Source: Scenedesmus sp. ARA3 (Eukaryota; Chlorophyta; Chlorophyceae; Sphaeropleales; Scenedesmaceae). From it: DNA of 64,000 nt. This document shows positions 11,621 to 21,969 of this stretch, piece by piece. The stretch is taken from contig RWJK01001183.1 of the NCBI GenBank assembly GCA_004335835.1, forward strand, positions 67,125-131,124, in the 5' to 3' direction. Both the position numbers and the translations under genes were made by a program. The stretch's first letter is position 1. Each line of letters opens with the position of its first letter. Under the pieces are notes generated by a model, which saw only the letters and a list, made by a program, of their open reading frames with translations, was not told the DNA's origin and made no database searches.

Positions 11621-11869
11621 AAGGGTGGCATCGCTGCTAATTGCCACGTACACGCAGGTGCGCAGCCTGGACGAACCCGCTGCATCCTCACATGTACCTG
11701 CTGCTGCTGCTGCTGCTGCTGCTGCAGGGTGGCGTCACTGCTGGTGGCTGCGTACGAGCAGGTGCATAGCCTGCTGGACGACCCCACCGCTGGCTATGCG
11801 GAGCAAGGTGGCAGCAGCAGCGTGAAGCACAGCCCCGCGCAAGTGCGCACCATCCTGGGCGTCATTTGA
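2028..11869 (+). CDS. COG6: Conserved oligomeric Golgi complex subunit 6 (COG6)
   Basis: Fourteen exons close in phase to about 698 aa, the usual COG6 size: 2028-2075, 2217-2387, 3160-3360, 4675-4850, 5462-5585, 5984-6130, 6857-7060, 7227-7384, 7581-7668, 8105-8374, 9178-9275, 10193-10283, 10951-11129, 11728-11869. The start is chosen because [16 protein letters not shown] plus [11 protein letters not shown] matches the plant COG6 N-terminus. The next exons give the coiled-coil region ([15 protein letters not shown]...KYQLTPEE). Then come [20 protein letters not shown] and [12 protein letters not shown], followed by [20 protein letters not shown] and [20 protein letters not shown], all hallmark COG6 segments. 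Known role: lobe B of the COG tethering complex, which acts on retrograde vesicles at the Golgi and keeps glycosyltransferases in place. Exon 7 carries a Gln/Ala-rich insertion. Nearly every intron contains diverged copies of the neighbouring exon edge. The stop (TGA 11867-11869) lies in a segment that is itself repeated downstream. Confidence 0.93.
2388..3045 (+). repeat. COG6 intron 2: echoes of exon 2 3' end and exon 3 5' end
   Basis: Three copies of the exon 2 end (coding for [11 protein letters not shown] plus the GTA donor) lie at about 2445-2519, 2565-2649 and 2675-2714. They are followed by one copy of the exon 3 start with its TTTGCAG acceptor at about 2889-3045. The functional exon 3 starts at 3160. 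The copies have substitutions and frameshifts, so they are not read as exons. Confidence 0.85.
3485..4035 (+). repeat. COG6 intron 3: echoes of exon 3 3' end
   Basis: Copies of the segment coding [20 protein letters not shown] through TPEEV, with a GTG donor, recur at about 3485-3595 and 3750-3860. A remnant (CGGGGCTGCTGGCAGATGCTG) lies near 4014-4034. The 3485 copy is still open and close to identical to the exon. Confidence 0.88.
4232..4530 (+). repeat. COG6 intron 3: echoes of exon 4 5' end
   Basis: Two copies of the exon 4 start (GTGGCGGTGCTGCAGGCGGG onward, through the RSIHEHC codons) lie at about 4238-4340 and 4441-4528, each directly behind a (CTG)n run. The complete exon 4 begins at 4675 behind a third run. 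Confidence 0.88.
4918..5290 (+). repeat. COG6 intron 4: echoes of exon 4 3' end
   Basis: Three copies of the segment coding [20 protein letters not shown], with GCAGGT donor, occur at about 4918-4993, 5063-5130 and 5245-5287, progressively more degraded. The donors are retained. Confidence 0.88.
5818..6345 (+). repeat. COG6 exon 6 edge echoes on both sides
   Basis: One copy of the exon 6 start (AG then GTGGCTGGCGTGCGTCATGG) at about 5819-5885 precedes the real exon (5984). Two copies of its end (GCTGACATGCTGGCCTGGGT, GCACCAG, donor) follow at about 6198-6236 and 6312-6342. Confidence 0.85.
6535..6805 (+). repeat. COG6 intron 6: three tandem echoes of exon 7 5' end, period about 107 bp
   Basis: TGCAGGCGCTGTGTGGGGAG recurs at about 6532, 6640, 6747 and finally 6853, where the complete exon starts at 6857. 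The spacers are also alike (TTTGAAATCARTCAAACAKG, then AATTGCTGTCTTTTGGCTGC), so the whole unit including intron was duplicated. Confidence 0.9.
8485..9070 (+). repeat. COG6 intron 10: echoes of exon 10 3' end
   Basis: Copies of the segment coding [20 protein letters not shown] and TAHK, with donor, lie at about 8485-8561, 8646-8709 and 8790-8854. A rearranged one lies near 8995-9070 next to the (CTG)n run that forms the exon 11 acceptor. Confidence 0.9.
9385..9573 (+). repeat. COG6 intron 11: echoes of exon 11 3' end
   Basis: Two copies of GCAGCCGGCAGAGCCACACA through the donor lie at about 9379-9425 and 9528-9573. Confidence 0.85.
9605..10192 (+). repeat. COG6 intron 11: five echoes of exon 12 5' end with higher-order order
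   Basis: The segment coding [14 protein letters not shown] recurs at about 9610, 9717, 9834, 9953 and 10072 before the complete exon 12 (10193). The spacers alternate between two kinds, one with ATTCACCGATCAACAAAGAG and one with CTGATATATCTGACGTACCG, so a unit of about 240 bp was itself duplicated. Confidence 0.9.
10350..10640 (+). repeat. COG6 intron 12: three echoes of exon 12 3' end
   Basis: The segment coding [12 protein letters not shown] plus donor recurs at about 10354-10395, 10474-10514 and 10594-10635. The last two are separated by nearly identical intron sequence. Confidence 0.9.
10819..11670 (+). repeat. COG6 introns 12 and 13: echoes of exons 13 and 14
   Basis: A copy of the exon 13 start (GCATCAGCATCTATTGCCGG) is at 10820-10880. 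Copies of the exon 13 end ([20 protein letters not shown] region) are at about 11195-11275, 11350-11455 and 11530-11582. A copy of the exon 14 start is at about 11630-11680, directly behind a CTG run. Confidence 0.85.
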
Positions 11870-12110
11870 TCAAAGCACAAGAAGTAACATGATGATGAAT
11901 GGCACCCGACATCATTGAGGTGGCAGCGTGAAGCACAGCCCAGCACAAGTGCGCACCATCCTGGGTGTCATTTGATCAAAGCATAAGAAGTAACATGATG
12001 ATGAATGGCACCCGACATCATATGATGCATGCATTGATGCATTGAGGTGGCAGCGTGAAGCACAGTCCAGCACAAGTGCGCTCCATCCTGGGCGTCATTC
12101 GAGCCTTCAA
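11870..12110 (+). repeat. Tandem echoes of the COG6 stop codon and 3' UTR
   Basis: GTGGCAGCGTGAAGCACAGC through TCATTTGATCAAAGC and the following UTR bases recur at about 11919 and 12043, after the coding copy at 11808. The last copy is degraded after GGCGTCATTC. Confidence 0.9.
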
Positions 12111-13108
12111 ATACCAACCTGATCGTGAATGAGTACCGCAGTCCTTGCAAGCGCACCACAACTTGCTGAACGTGTGGGGGCAGCATCCTGGGTTTCATCT
12201 GGTTCGTAGCACCAAGGCGCCGTGCCCGTTGCGCTGCAACTGGTTTCAGATGGGCTGGTAACGTGACGATCATGATACTTGCATTGCACATTTTGATAGT
12301 ATCAGCGGCTGGCGTTTGGGCTGCATGCCATGCAGCATGAACCATGGACACGGGTGGCATGCCACTGCGCAGTGCTGCTGCCAGCAGAGGTACTGTACCT
12401 GCCAGCGGCTGCCCTCAGGGCCAGGGCCTGGCAGCCAGGCAGGTGTGCAGAGGCCATACATCTTCTCGAGGTGCAGCTTCAGTCGGTCGTGTTCAATTAT
12501 TAAAATGGGTTGAGGTACATAATCAGGTGCGCCCCATACGCAGCAATTGTTCCAGCGATGCCCAGCTGGGGTCTCTACGAACTGCTTGCGAAGAGCAGCA
12601 CGTGGGTCAATGTTGTTGACATCGTTATAATCTTTTCTATGGTAAGCACATAGGTTGTGGCTGCTTTCACCCTAGGGGCCTTGTTCGACTCGGTGTTCGT
12701 ACATGTTGATCAGAAACGTCAGACTGTCAGAAGTCAATCGGACGTTTGCAGGTCTCGGGTGTCCCAACAAAGGTACAGGCACACATACTCGTCACACTAG
12801 CTGAATTTATATCTATCCAGCAACACAAATAGTTGTTGGCAAGCTCGCTGAAGACGCCAGGCGCTGAAAGGCCCTCAACGGTGAGTCAGTCAAACTCAAT
12901 CAGGGCAGCTGCAACAGTCAAATGACCATTATACGCACAAATCATCAACACTTATCGACTTGCGAAGCTCTGAGCGCGCTTGCGAGTCCTGAAAGCTCAG
13001 CAGTACAGAGGTGGTTGAAGTCCCGTTCCGCAATCGAGCTACCAGCAGCAGCTGCGAACATGACCAACAACATTTAACAACTTAATTTACAATTTACTGC
13101 AGGTTATC
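12110..13108. other. Intergenic stretch between COG6 and the secreted-protein gene
   Basis: I see no gene. It presumably holds the 3' end of COG6 and the promoter of the next gene. TTTACTGCAGGTTATC sits just before the ATG at 13109 and could be an acceptor of a 5' UTR intron. Confidence 0.35.
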
Positions 13109-16100
13109 ATGGCCAAGCTCTACCTGCTGGCCTTCGCGGGCCTGCTGCTGGCCTGTCAGCTGGCATCTGCTGCTGAGCCAGCTGCCGCAGCAGACCCTGC
13201 TCACAAGAACATGCCCCCTGGCAACAAAACTGCCGACGCAAAGCCAACAAAGCCTGCAGGAAGCAACGCAGACTTGCCCAAGGCCCCTAAGGCCCCTGCT
13301 GTCCCTGCTAAGGGCAAGTCGGACGTCCCCAGCGGCCCTTGGTCAAAGCCTTCAGCAGCTGTGCCCAAGGGAGCCAAGGGAAGCAACCACACTGCAGCAG
13401 GCGGTGTTAAGCCTGCAGGAAAGCGCCACGGGGGCCACGATGGCAATGGCAGCAGCGGCAAGCTGCTGAATGGCCGTAAGAGCTTCTTCATTGACCCCTA
13501 CACCCCGCTGTTCACCAAGGTGGGTTGAGTGGTACTGACAGTAGGATTGGTTACGCTATCTTTACCCATCACTGTGCAATTGCTCAGCGTTCACCATGAT
13601 TGAGTGGGTGGTTTCACTGCCGTGACACTGGCTGTCGAGCCACTTGTGCAGCAGTCAGCTATAGGCGGTCGCATCAACTACCAGGGCACTGCATGCTGCT
13701 GCAAATAGCCACACCTGCCGCTGCTACTGTAGCTGCACAGTCAGCTGGCCTGCTGCTGCAGCTGCCCTACATCCTCTTCTCACTGCCTTCTGCTGCTGCT
13801 GCTGCCTGCAAGCTGAGAAGAAGCTCGCTGCCACCTTCACTTTGCGCTGCACACTATGACTCACCCGCTGCTGCTGCTGCTGCTGCTGCCTTTCCGTTAT
13901 TTGCTGCAGTCTGAGAAGAAGCTCGCCACGCTGTCCACAGTGCGCTTCACCAACCAGCTGGTGCGCGAGATCAGCTGGTTCCAGCCCCTCTTCGTGACCA
14001 ACGGCACACAGGTGCGGCCCGCTGCTTGGTCTTAGGGTTGAGGGTTTAGGTTCAGCTGCTGCTGTGGCGGCGGCTTGGTCTGTTGCAGGTCAGCTGGTTC
14101 CAGCCCCTGTTTGTCACCAACGGCACACAGGTGACATCTGCTGCTGCTGCTGCTATGAACATCAAGTCTGCTTGCTGAGCTTTGTGTGATTTCAGCTGGC
14201 AGTGAGATCAGCTGGTTCAAACCGCCGTTTGTGACCAACGGTGCACCTGTGCAATCTGCTGCTGGTTATTAGCATGTATAGTTGCGTGGATGGGTTTGCA
14301 TGTTTCTCCAGGCATGAGATCAGCTGTTTCCAGCCCCAGATTGTGTCCCATATGCACAGGTGGACTGCTGCTGCAGCTGTAGCAGTACTTTGCTGGCTAC
14401 GAGGGCTGTATGGTTTAGATGTTCCCTCGGTTGGCATTGAGGTCAGCTCTTTCAAGCCGCTGCTGTTGACCAGCAACCCACAGCTGCGATCCACTGCTAC
14501 AGGTGCACCTGAACTTCTGTGCGAGGGGCCACTACCCCTCATGGCCGAGGGGCCACTACCCCACTAAGTGTGCAAGCACGATTCTGACTGGACACTTTAC
14601 GTTGCTGCTGTGCTGTCGCGCTGTGTGCTTACAGGTGCATATTGGCTTCTGGTCTGGTCCAGGCAACCACGGCAAACTTGTGGGTCTGCTTGACTCCATC
14701 AACGGCCAGTACTGCCCCCCAAGGGATGCCACCAAGCCCAAGCAGTGTGCTGCATGGGATGAGGGTGTGGACAGCAGCACGCAGATGCCATCTTATGTGG
14801 AGATGCTCGTGGAGCAGTGGTGAGTGGGGTTTCAGGGTGTAGCATTTGGCTGTTATGCTCAGGGGGTTGTGGTTTGGCGGCTGGGCTTAGGGTTGACTTC
14901 AGTATTAGGGTACAGCGAGAGATGCCATCTTATGTGGAAATGCTGGTGGAGCAGAGCTGAGTGGGGTTGTGGTTTGGTTTATAGTGTTGGCTGCAGTTGG
15001 GTTTATGCAGACTGCAACTGCCCATATCTACTATCATAATAGCACAAGAGCATGTTCTGCCCCAACTGTGTATCGCCGCACTGCGAACAGTTGCGAGTCT
15101 GCAGCCGCAGCTGCTTACAAACAGTTGTCAAATGCCAGGTATCCACAACAACACCTTCTGCTTGCTGCATGCCACACACATGCAGGTACACACGTGGATC
15201 CGATGCGGCTCAGAACTCCCCCAATGTGACCATCTACGCCGGCAACTACAAGAACATCAACCCCCTGAACTTTGAGACCGCGGACCAGATCTGGGGCGCG
15301 TACAGCCAGAGGTGAGGCCAGCACATGATGCTTGCATTTTGAGTATCTTTCATACTGTTATGGTGTGATTTACATATTTGATTATCAGATACATAAAATA
15401 TTCTCCACAGCAGACCAGATCTGGGGCGCGTACAGCCAGAAGTGAGGCCTAACAGCTCAGCCTTTACGTATACATAAAGCAGTCCCTGATGAGATCTGCA
15501 CCTACTGGACTTTTCAACAGCAGGCAGTGCAGCCAGAGGTCAGCTCAGCTCTGTGATGTTAATTTGCATTGCAGTGCTGTTGTCACCAGTGCCATGCTGC
15601 TTTGGTCAAATGAACGACAAAGCGCTGTGCGCCAGCCCCTGAGCACATTCCAGTATCAATAATCATTTGCATGCCGCTGCTTCGTGAAGCTCCATCTAAT
15701 GTGATAGATGATCTGCTTTTTCCTCTGATGGAGCTGTCTGACCAACATGTCACACTGCTGATGATGCTGATGCTGCAGGTATGCTGACACGGCGCGCAAC
15801 TACTTCCTGCGCACCGGCAAGCGAGTGAAGGCCTGGTGCTACGTGCAGGGCGCAGGAGCCAAGCGCATCTTCTTCCGATTCGAGGTGCGACACATAATTG
15901 GGTCGCTGATCATGCTCAGATGTAACCTAGATCAGATCTAACGTAGATTGTGAACTTAAGGGAACCCAAGGGGTGTACGCCTTCTTTAAATCCGAGGCGC
16001 GGCTGAGATGCTGTTCAAGATCAAGTGCATTTATAGGATGCGAGAAGCTGATGGGTTGACGCTCCTTCAGATCGATGTGCAACACAGTCGAGATGCTGGC

Positions 16101-16484
16101 AGCACAACTCATCACCTTGATGCTGAACCGCACTATTGCTGCTTCTGCTGCGCCTTGTTCATGCAGCACCTGGAGCTGCAGATTCTGGAGGCTGAAATGA
16201 GGTGGCGTACCCTGCTCCCAGGCCGAAAACCTTATGATACCTGAACTTCACCCAAGCTAATACCCTTCTCCTGCTGCTGCTGCTGCCTTTTCTTAATGCA
16301 GCGCCCCGAGCTGCAGATTCTGGAAGCTGAGGGTGTGGTGGAGGTGATGTGCGCCAAGACCCCGAACGCCGACTGGCAGGTGGCAGCCGATTGGGACGTG
16401 GGCACATCGTCGCCTGCTTGCACGCCTCCTGCTGCTGCTATGGCGGAGGACACATCCTTCATCAACGTCGCCAACCGCAAGTGA
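13109..16484 (+). CDS. Secreted protein of unknown function
   Basis: Six exons close in phase to about 370 aa: 13109-13519, 13910-14011, 14635-14819, 15186-15311, 15779-15884, 16302-16484. The N-terminus MAKLYLLAFAGLLLACQLAS-AAEP is a clear signal peptide. Residues of about 22-125 form an Ala/Lys/Pro-rich, low-complexity stretch like a wall-protein spacer. The rest is a folded-looking domain with SWFQPLFVTNGTQ, VHIGFWSGPGNHGKLVGLLD, INGQYCPP, a DSSTQMPSYVEMLVEQW segment, NYFLRTGKRVKAWCYVQGAG, KRIFFRFE and EGVVEVMCAKTP. There are N-glycosylation sequons (NKT, NHT, NGT, NVT). I do not recognise the family. It could be an extracellular-matrix or wall protein, but only secretion is supported. Intron echoes of the exon edges are present here too. 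Start: first ATG, in a good context, immediately followed by the signal peptide. Confidence 0.8.
14085..14475 (+). repeat. Echoes of secreted-protein exon 2 3' end
   Basis: The segment coding ISWFQPLFVTNGTQ with donor recurs at about 14087-14133, 14207-14250, 14316-14345 and 14437-14485, increasingly diverged. The first copy is nearly perfect. Confidence 0.85.
14919..15450 (+). repeat. Echoes of exon 3 and exon 4 3' ends in the secreted-protein gene
   Basis: AGATGCCATCTTATGTGGAA and following bases at about 14919-14962 copy the end of exon 3. GCAGACCAGATCTGGGGCGC through AGTGAGG at 15411-15447 copies the end of exon 4. Confidence 0.85.
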
Positions 16485-16565
16485 CTTGGCGCTGCTGTGT
16501 CAGTGGAGCCTGCCACTGCTATGGCAGTGGGGTCAAACGTCATCACTGTCGCCAACCGCAAGTAA
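16165..16565 (+). repeat. Echoes of exon 6 at both edges, including the stop codon
   Basis: CACCTGGAGCTGCAGATTCT near 16168-16192 copies the start of exon 6. ACGTCATCACTGTCGCCAAC, CGCAAGTAA near 16535-16565 copies its end with a stop. Confidence 0.75.
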
Positions 16566-18171
16566 TGTTTTGGCATGGAGGCGAGCGGCGCTGCTGTGCT
16601 TGCTGGTGTCGGGGAGGGTCTCGCGGCACGGTCGACGTTGTGGTAGCGACAATTTGCGGAGAGGAAGAACATGTACTGCGTGAATGATGCGCAGCTGATG
16701 GCGCGAATGGTAGGAAATGTTTGAGACTGTCACGCCTGAGTTTGAGGCCAGCCGGTTGTGGCAGCTACAATTTGCAGAAGGGCCTGGCAGGCCGTGTGTC
16801 CTGATGACACTGCAATCAATTGATGGGTGTTGCATGATGTGTTGGGCGCATGGTGGGTTGTCGCCGCATTCCTCTCCTGCTGCAGCTCGGACTTGTTACT
16901 GCATGAGTCTGTTGCTGAGTCAGCCAGTCAGTGTCTGGTCAAACGTAACGTGTTACGTTTGACTGATGTGGCTGCGCTGCCATCTAATGCGTCGTTGCTG
17001 CACAAGCACGCGCAATTGGCCGTTTTCGAATTGATTGACTGCATGTTTGTGGCAAATCTTCAGCATTTCTGGCATTTCAATTGAAACGGTAGTTTACGCA
17101 GGCGGTTGCTTGTGGTCCAGCCTTTGTGGCGTCTTTGATCCTCAAATTATTCTGAATGGTAACTGCTCCAGTATGATATTCCCTGCTGCCTTGCAGTCTC
17201 AGACTAGCCTCAGGGTCTCAGACTAGCCAGGGGCTGTCAATGCGGAGCAATCACTGGCTAGCGGCCTGCAATCGGGCAAGCTGCGCAGCAATATAAGTGT
17301 GATGACATTCTGATCAACACACAGCACCTGGGGCGGTGAATGTTTCGGCTCCAGCCACAGCAGTGGTGGACTTACCATTGCATGCCAGAAAGCCACAACA
17401 GTGGCGGACCATTAAGCAGTACACGACCGCAAACACAGCTTCATCCGGCAGCCACAATCAGCAACCCAACACAGGTTTTTGTCTTGAACCCTGTAGGGCT
17501 AATCGCCTGCCAGCGACTCACTGCCACAGCCACCCCTCCTTACTCACATAATCATCATCATCAAACGAACAGTCATAGCAATAACACCATCAGCCGCGCG
17601 CCCCACAGCCTTAATACAAAGGGTCAGCAGCTGACTCAGCTAGTCGGAACAAACCTACACATACATCACACCTGATGAGCTTACTCCAGTGGTTTCAACG
17701 GTTCAAGTCAACACAGCGCAGCAGTGCCATACGTGCAGTGTGCTGCATGACCAACAGCATGCAGGTGCTCGGTGGAGCCGTGCAGTATGCAGTCGCTGCG
17801 CTTCAGCCCAGTGCGGGGTAACACAGAGGTGCAATCAGGTGCTTGTGCAAGGCTGGGTTACGTTGCAGGCCATACATCCTTTCTGTCTTTAGCCAGGGGT
17901 CAAGCAGCTGCGTCACAACACACTGCCCCAGCAAAGAGCAATTACAGGAGACCAAGTCAAAGAAAAACAAGGGGATGATGCGGTTCTTGCTGCAGCGCCG
18001 CACTGGCTGCAGTGCGCTGCACCCGCTGCAGCGGAGCGTCTTAGCATTCTACTGGCAGAGTGTGTCGCAGCCCCGGCTCCATGGCTGTGTTGTCAACTCG
18101 TGTGTGAGCGCAAGCTCGCTGAAGAAGGGCACCACTTGGTGAGGCAGAGTCCGTGGTATAACTGCACACTG
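16485..18171. other. Convergent intergenic stretch
   Basis: Between the ends of the secreted-protein gene (+) and the SGNH hydrolase (-). I see no supported gene. It holds a short inverted repeat (16938-16963) and, near 18050-18150, a diverged copy of the hydrolase C-terminal segment. Confidence 0.4.
16938..16963. repeat. Perfect short inverted repeat
   Basis: Arms GTCAAACGTAAC and GTTACGTTTGAC (12 bp each) are separated by GT. It lies in the convergent intergenic stretch. It could form a hairpin; no T-run follows, and its function is unknown. Confidence 0.7.
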
Positions 18172-20610
18172 TCATAGGCCCATTTCCATGGCTGTGCTGT
18201 CAACCGATGTGAGCGCAACGTTGCTGAAAAAAGGCACCACTGCCACGCCCAGCAGCTGCACCCAGCCGCTACCCGCAGCAGTGACCTGTAGAGTGCATTC
18301 AGGGTGGGCGGTCACCTGCGCAGCAACGAAATAGTGATGATGACATCAGACATGACAGCGGATGCGACAGCAGCAGTTGTGTTATGCATTGCAATGGACG
18401 CACTCCGGGGGCTGGTCACCTGCGTGCCCAGCCGGCAACACAGCTGTTTGATTGTAATACAATGAAAAACCCTAAAGCCTACCTGCATGCTGGAGATGCC
18501 TGACTTCTGCTCCTCAATACTGTTTTCTTTGGAAGGCCCCAGTGTGGCCGGCCATCAACAGAGCTGATTGAAGATAACAAAAAAACCCACACCCACCTGC
18601 ACGCTGGTGATGCCTGACTTCTGCTCCTCAGTGCTGTTCTCCCTGAAAAGCCCCAGCGTGGCCGGCCAGCAACAGAGCTGATTGAAGAACACAAAAAAAT
18701 AACAATCTCCGCACCCACCTGCACGCTGGTGATGCCTGACTTCTGAACCTCAGTGCTGTTCTCCCTGAACGCACCAAGCGTGGCCGGCCAGCAACTCAGA
18801 CATTTAAAATAACAAATGACACATGACAGCCCTTCGAGCCCACCTGCACGCTGGTGATGCCTGACTTCTGCACCTCAGTGCTGTTCTCTCTGAAAGCTCC
18901 AAGCGTGGCGGGCCAGCAGCTGCAGCCGGCCACACACTCCAGCCGCCCTTGTCCAACGTTCTGATCTCGGCTGATCCGGCGCGCCCCAGTAAAAACTAAC
19001 AAGTTCAGCCGGATCGGCGATCCGGCGGTGCTCCTGCGCCGGCGGCTGCTTGCCAGATCTGCTGCTGCTGCTGCTGCCGCTGCTGCTGCCGGCTTTGCTG
19101 TGTTGATCTGGATCTGCAAAGGCTTGCCTTCTGTTGCTGAGCTGTAGCCCACCACGCGGCAGTTGCCCAGATCACAGCCTCGGGAGAAGCTGCTCTCCAG
19201 CCACTCCCAGCCGTCAACCGTGTTATTTTCACCCGTTATAACATGGCTCTGGAACGCCTCGCCTTCCGCGCAGAACGTCGGCAGGTCTGCGTACTGCGCG
19301 GCAAGCGGGCTGATCGCCGCCGGCAACTCGTAACCCTGCTGCTGCTGCTGTAGTGCTTGGAGTAGCGGCGAGCCCGCCGCTTGATCCCCTCTTCCAGCCG
19401 CCATTCCCTGCAGCTCTTTTGACAGCAGCTGCCGAACAGCAAATGCTGCCAGGCCTCTGCCGTACAGCCTGCTTCCAAGGTTTGTGGGGTGCTTGCTGTC
19501 TTGCAGCAGGCTTTTGCGGCTGACGCCAAGTGCTGCATTGAGCTGTACTGCTCCTTCTTGCCACAGCAGGTCGTAGAGCGCGTCACGTGCTGACACGAGA
19601 GGCACGCCGTAGCGCGCTGCTACCATGGCGTGCATGTCTTCACCTGGCGGCAGCAGCAGCAGCAGCAGCAGCACCTCATAGAGTGCATCACGAGCTGACA
19701 CGAGGGGGACGCCGTAGCGTGCTGCCACCATGGCGTGCATGTCTTCACCTGTCGGCAGCAGCAGCATCAGCATCAGCATCAGCATCAGCAGCAGCAGCAG
19801 CAGCAGCAGGATATTGTGCTTTGCAAGCTTCACACGCCACACTGACGCTGTAGCTGCCAAATGCACACACAGGCGCACACCAGACAGGCATAACAATGTG
19901 TCACCACATGTCATTTCACATCACAAAGCATTTGAAAAAAACATGCATGTTTTTCCTAGCATGAACTGGACCCAAAAAGGGAAAGGGATCCACTCCCACA
20001 CCAACTGTGGTGATCCTAACTGGTGAGCGCAGACTCACACTCAGGAGCAAAGTATGCCAGCAGAAAATGGCAAAAACGGTGGGAACATGATGAAATTAGT
20101 TGGAATATGACGAAATGGGTAACAAATATGAGATACGTTTCCGCTGATTGGGGCGCAAATGGAGCGAATGTGCAAAACCAGTACGATAAGCCAATCGTAC
20201 AAGCAGGAATATGCCACCCACCTGAGTTGTAGTAGGGCATGGGCATCGTGGCTGTGCCGCCACCTGCCACGTTGACGTTGTAGCTGCCAAACGCAAACGC
20301 CTCAAAAGACAGCAGCGCTGCATTTGGGGCCTGGCTGATCAGCCGCCGAATCAGATTCTCATAGGCAGCAATCTGTCAAGCAACAGCAGCACCAGCAGCA
20401 GCAGCAGCAGCGGGGCAGGCGCAGTTGGAGAACAATAAAATCACCACATGCATGATACAAGTGCAAGAAGTGATGGCAGCAGCGTGCGTTGCAAACCCAC
20501 AATGTTGCAGAGTGGCTGCTGCCGCTGCTGCTAATCATAAGCTTCTGCACACGATGAGCCGTGTTATTGCTGAAGCCACTGCAGGTGCTGCTGCTGCATC
20601 CCCGCCATTG

Positions 20611-20704
<94 letters not shown>

Positions 20705-20812
20705 GTGTCACCTGTGGCGCCACCACTGAGCGGCAGGTGGAGTAGCTGCAGGAGTTGAGGTTGAAGTCGATCAAGATCAGATCTGCGTCCTGCGGGGTGT
20801 ACTGGTACCTGC

Positions 20813-20856
<44 letters not shown>

Positions 20857-21969
20857 TTGGGGTTGAAGTCGAACAGAATTTGGTCAGCATCCTGCGGGGT
20901 GTACTAGTACCTGCAGCTGCAGCAGCCGCAGCAGTAGTTGATGGCATCAGCACATCTAACAGCTAAAAACTCTGAAAGCTCCATGTTCGCATCCAAGGTG
21001 TGCAAGTTGCATGTTTGCAGGAACAGAGAGGCTGCTGCAGCAGCAGCAGCAGGGCGGCAGAGACCGCTGCTGCTGCACTCACGATTGCTGCTACCATCAC
21101 TCGCAGCCACCCGCACGAGCAGCTCTTAACCATGTTTATGGCAGGGCCAGCTTGCGCAAGACTGCTCAGCTGAAACACGGGTCACGAGGTTAAAATAAAG
21201 GCTTGCTTTTGTAGGTGCTGCCGTTGTCTACCACTCACCAGCAGCTCTCCGCCATAGTGATGGCGGTGCCATCCCGCGCAAGGTTGCTCAGCTCAATGGC
21301 TCAGGGTTCAGTTTCAGGGTGTTGAAATTCAAGTTTTTGGGTTGGATGCTGGGCTGTAAGGCACACCACTCACCAGCAGCTCTCCGCCAATGTGATGGTG
21401 GTGCAGGTTGCTTAGCTGAAAATGGTTCAGGTGCTAATGTAAAGGGCTTGTAGCACCACCAAGTTGTGGTTTTTGTAAGTTCGTATTTCATGTAGCACCA
21501 CTTACCAGCAGCTCTCCGCCATTGCAATAGTGGTGCCATCCCGCGCCAAATTGCTCAGCCGCAGCTGCGCCTCCGGAAATGCAGCCGCCAGCCAATTCGT
21601 CAGCTGCTGCGCCCAATTCTGCTTCCTATCATTCAAACCATAGCCCGCTGTAACACTGCCGCCAAACGCCACCACTTTGACTTTCTCTCCTGAAGAGGAC
21701 AGCCGCTGTGCTAGGGTTTTATAATTCCTGGGTGCTGGCGAGGGTTTAGCGGCTAGCTTCAAAACCTCCTCTGGGCCGTACAGCTTTGCTGCCATCATCC
21801 TTTCAAGCGCCTTTTGAGCTGCTGCTGCTGTGAGGGGAGTTGTGGGCTGTGGTTCTACTGCTGTAGCGGCGCTGCTGCTGCTGCTGATGGTGGCAAGGCA
21901 CAGCAGCAGCAGTGGCAGCAGCAGCAGCAGTTGAATCTGCGGGCGCTGCTGGCGCGGCTGCGCTGCCAT
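18172..21969 (-). CDS. Secreted SGNH/GDSL-like hydrolase family protein
   Basis: Five exons on the minus strand close in phase to about 551 aa: 21969-21506, 20808-20712, 20372-20222, 19643-18844, 18315-18172. The N-terminus has a hydrophobic segment (about residues 11-29, [15 protein letters not shown]), so it is a secreted or anchored protein. Motifs: block I VVAFGGSVTAGYG (Ser about 105), block II LSNLARDGTTIAMAES, a block III-like ADLILIDFNLNS, and block V LLQDSKHPTNLG (Asp about 286, His about 289). Together these give the Ser/Asp/His set of SGNH esterases. After the hydrolase core a long C-terminal region (about residues 330-551) has Gln and Ala runs and cysteines and no recognised domain. 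Known family role: esterases acting on acetylated glycans or lipids; the substrate cannot be told here. The last exon is chosen because its phase and stop fit; a similar segment near 18040-18150 is an alternative C-terminus. Confidence 0.78.
18380..18800 (-). repeat. Hydrolase intron 4: echoes of exon 4 3' end and exon 5 5' end
   Basis: The segment coding FRENSTEVQKSGITSVQ with its GTG donor is repeated at about 18480-18540, 18596-18665 and 18715-18790, next to the complete exon ending at 18844. A copy of the exon 5 start (CAGGTGACC...GAGTGCG on the minus strand) lies at about 18395-18425. Confidence 0.88.
20613..20703. repeat. Longest CTG/CAG run in the window, about 30 units
   Basis: A near-perfect CTG run on the + strand inside intron 2 of the SGNH hydrolase, beginning about 8 nt after the 5' splice site, so the transcript reads (CAG)n. 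This is one of the introns in which the sense strand is CAG rather than CTG. Confidence 0.95.
20820..21430 (-). repeat. Hydrolase intron 1: echoes of exon 1 3' end and exon 2 5' end
   Basis: The segment coding LARDGTAITMAESCW lies at about 21233-21300 and 21368-21405, next to the real exon end at 21506. A copy of the exon 2 start (YQYTPQDADQILFDFNPNS) lies at about 20855-20915, behind its own triplet run. Confidence 0.85.
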
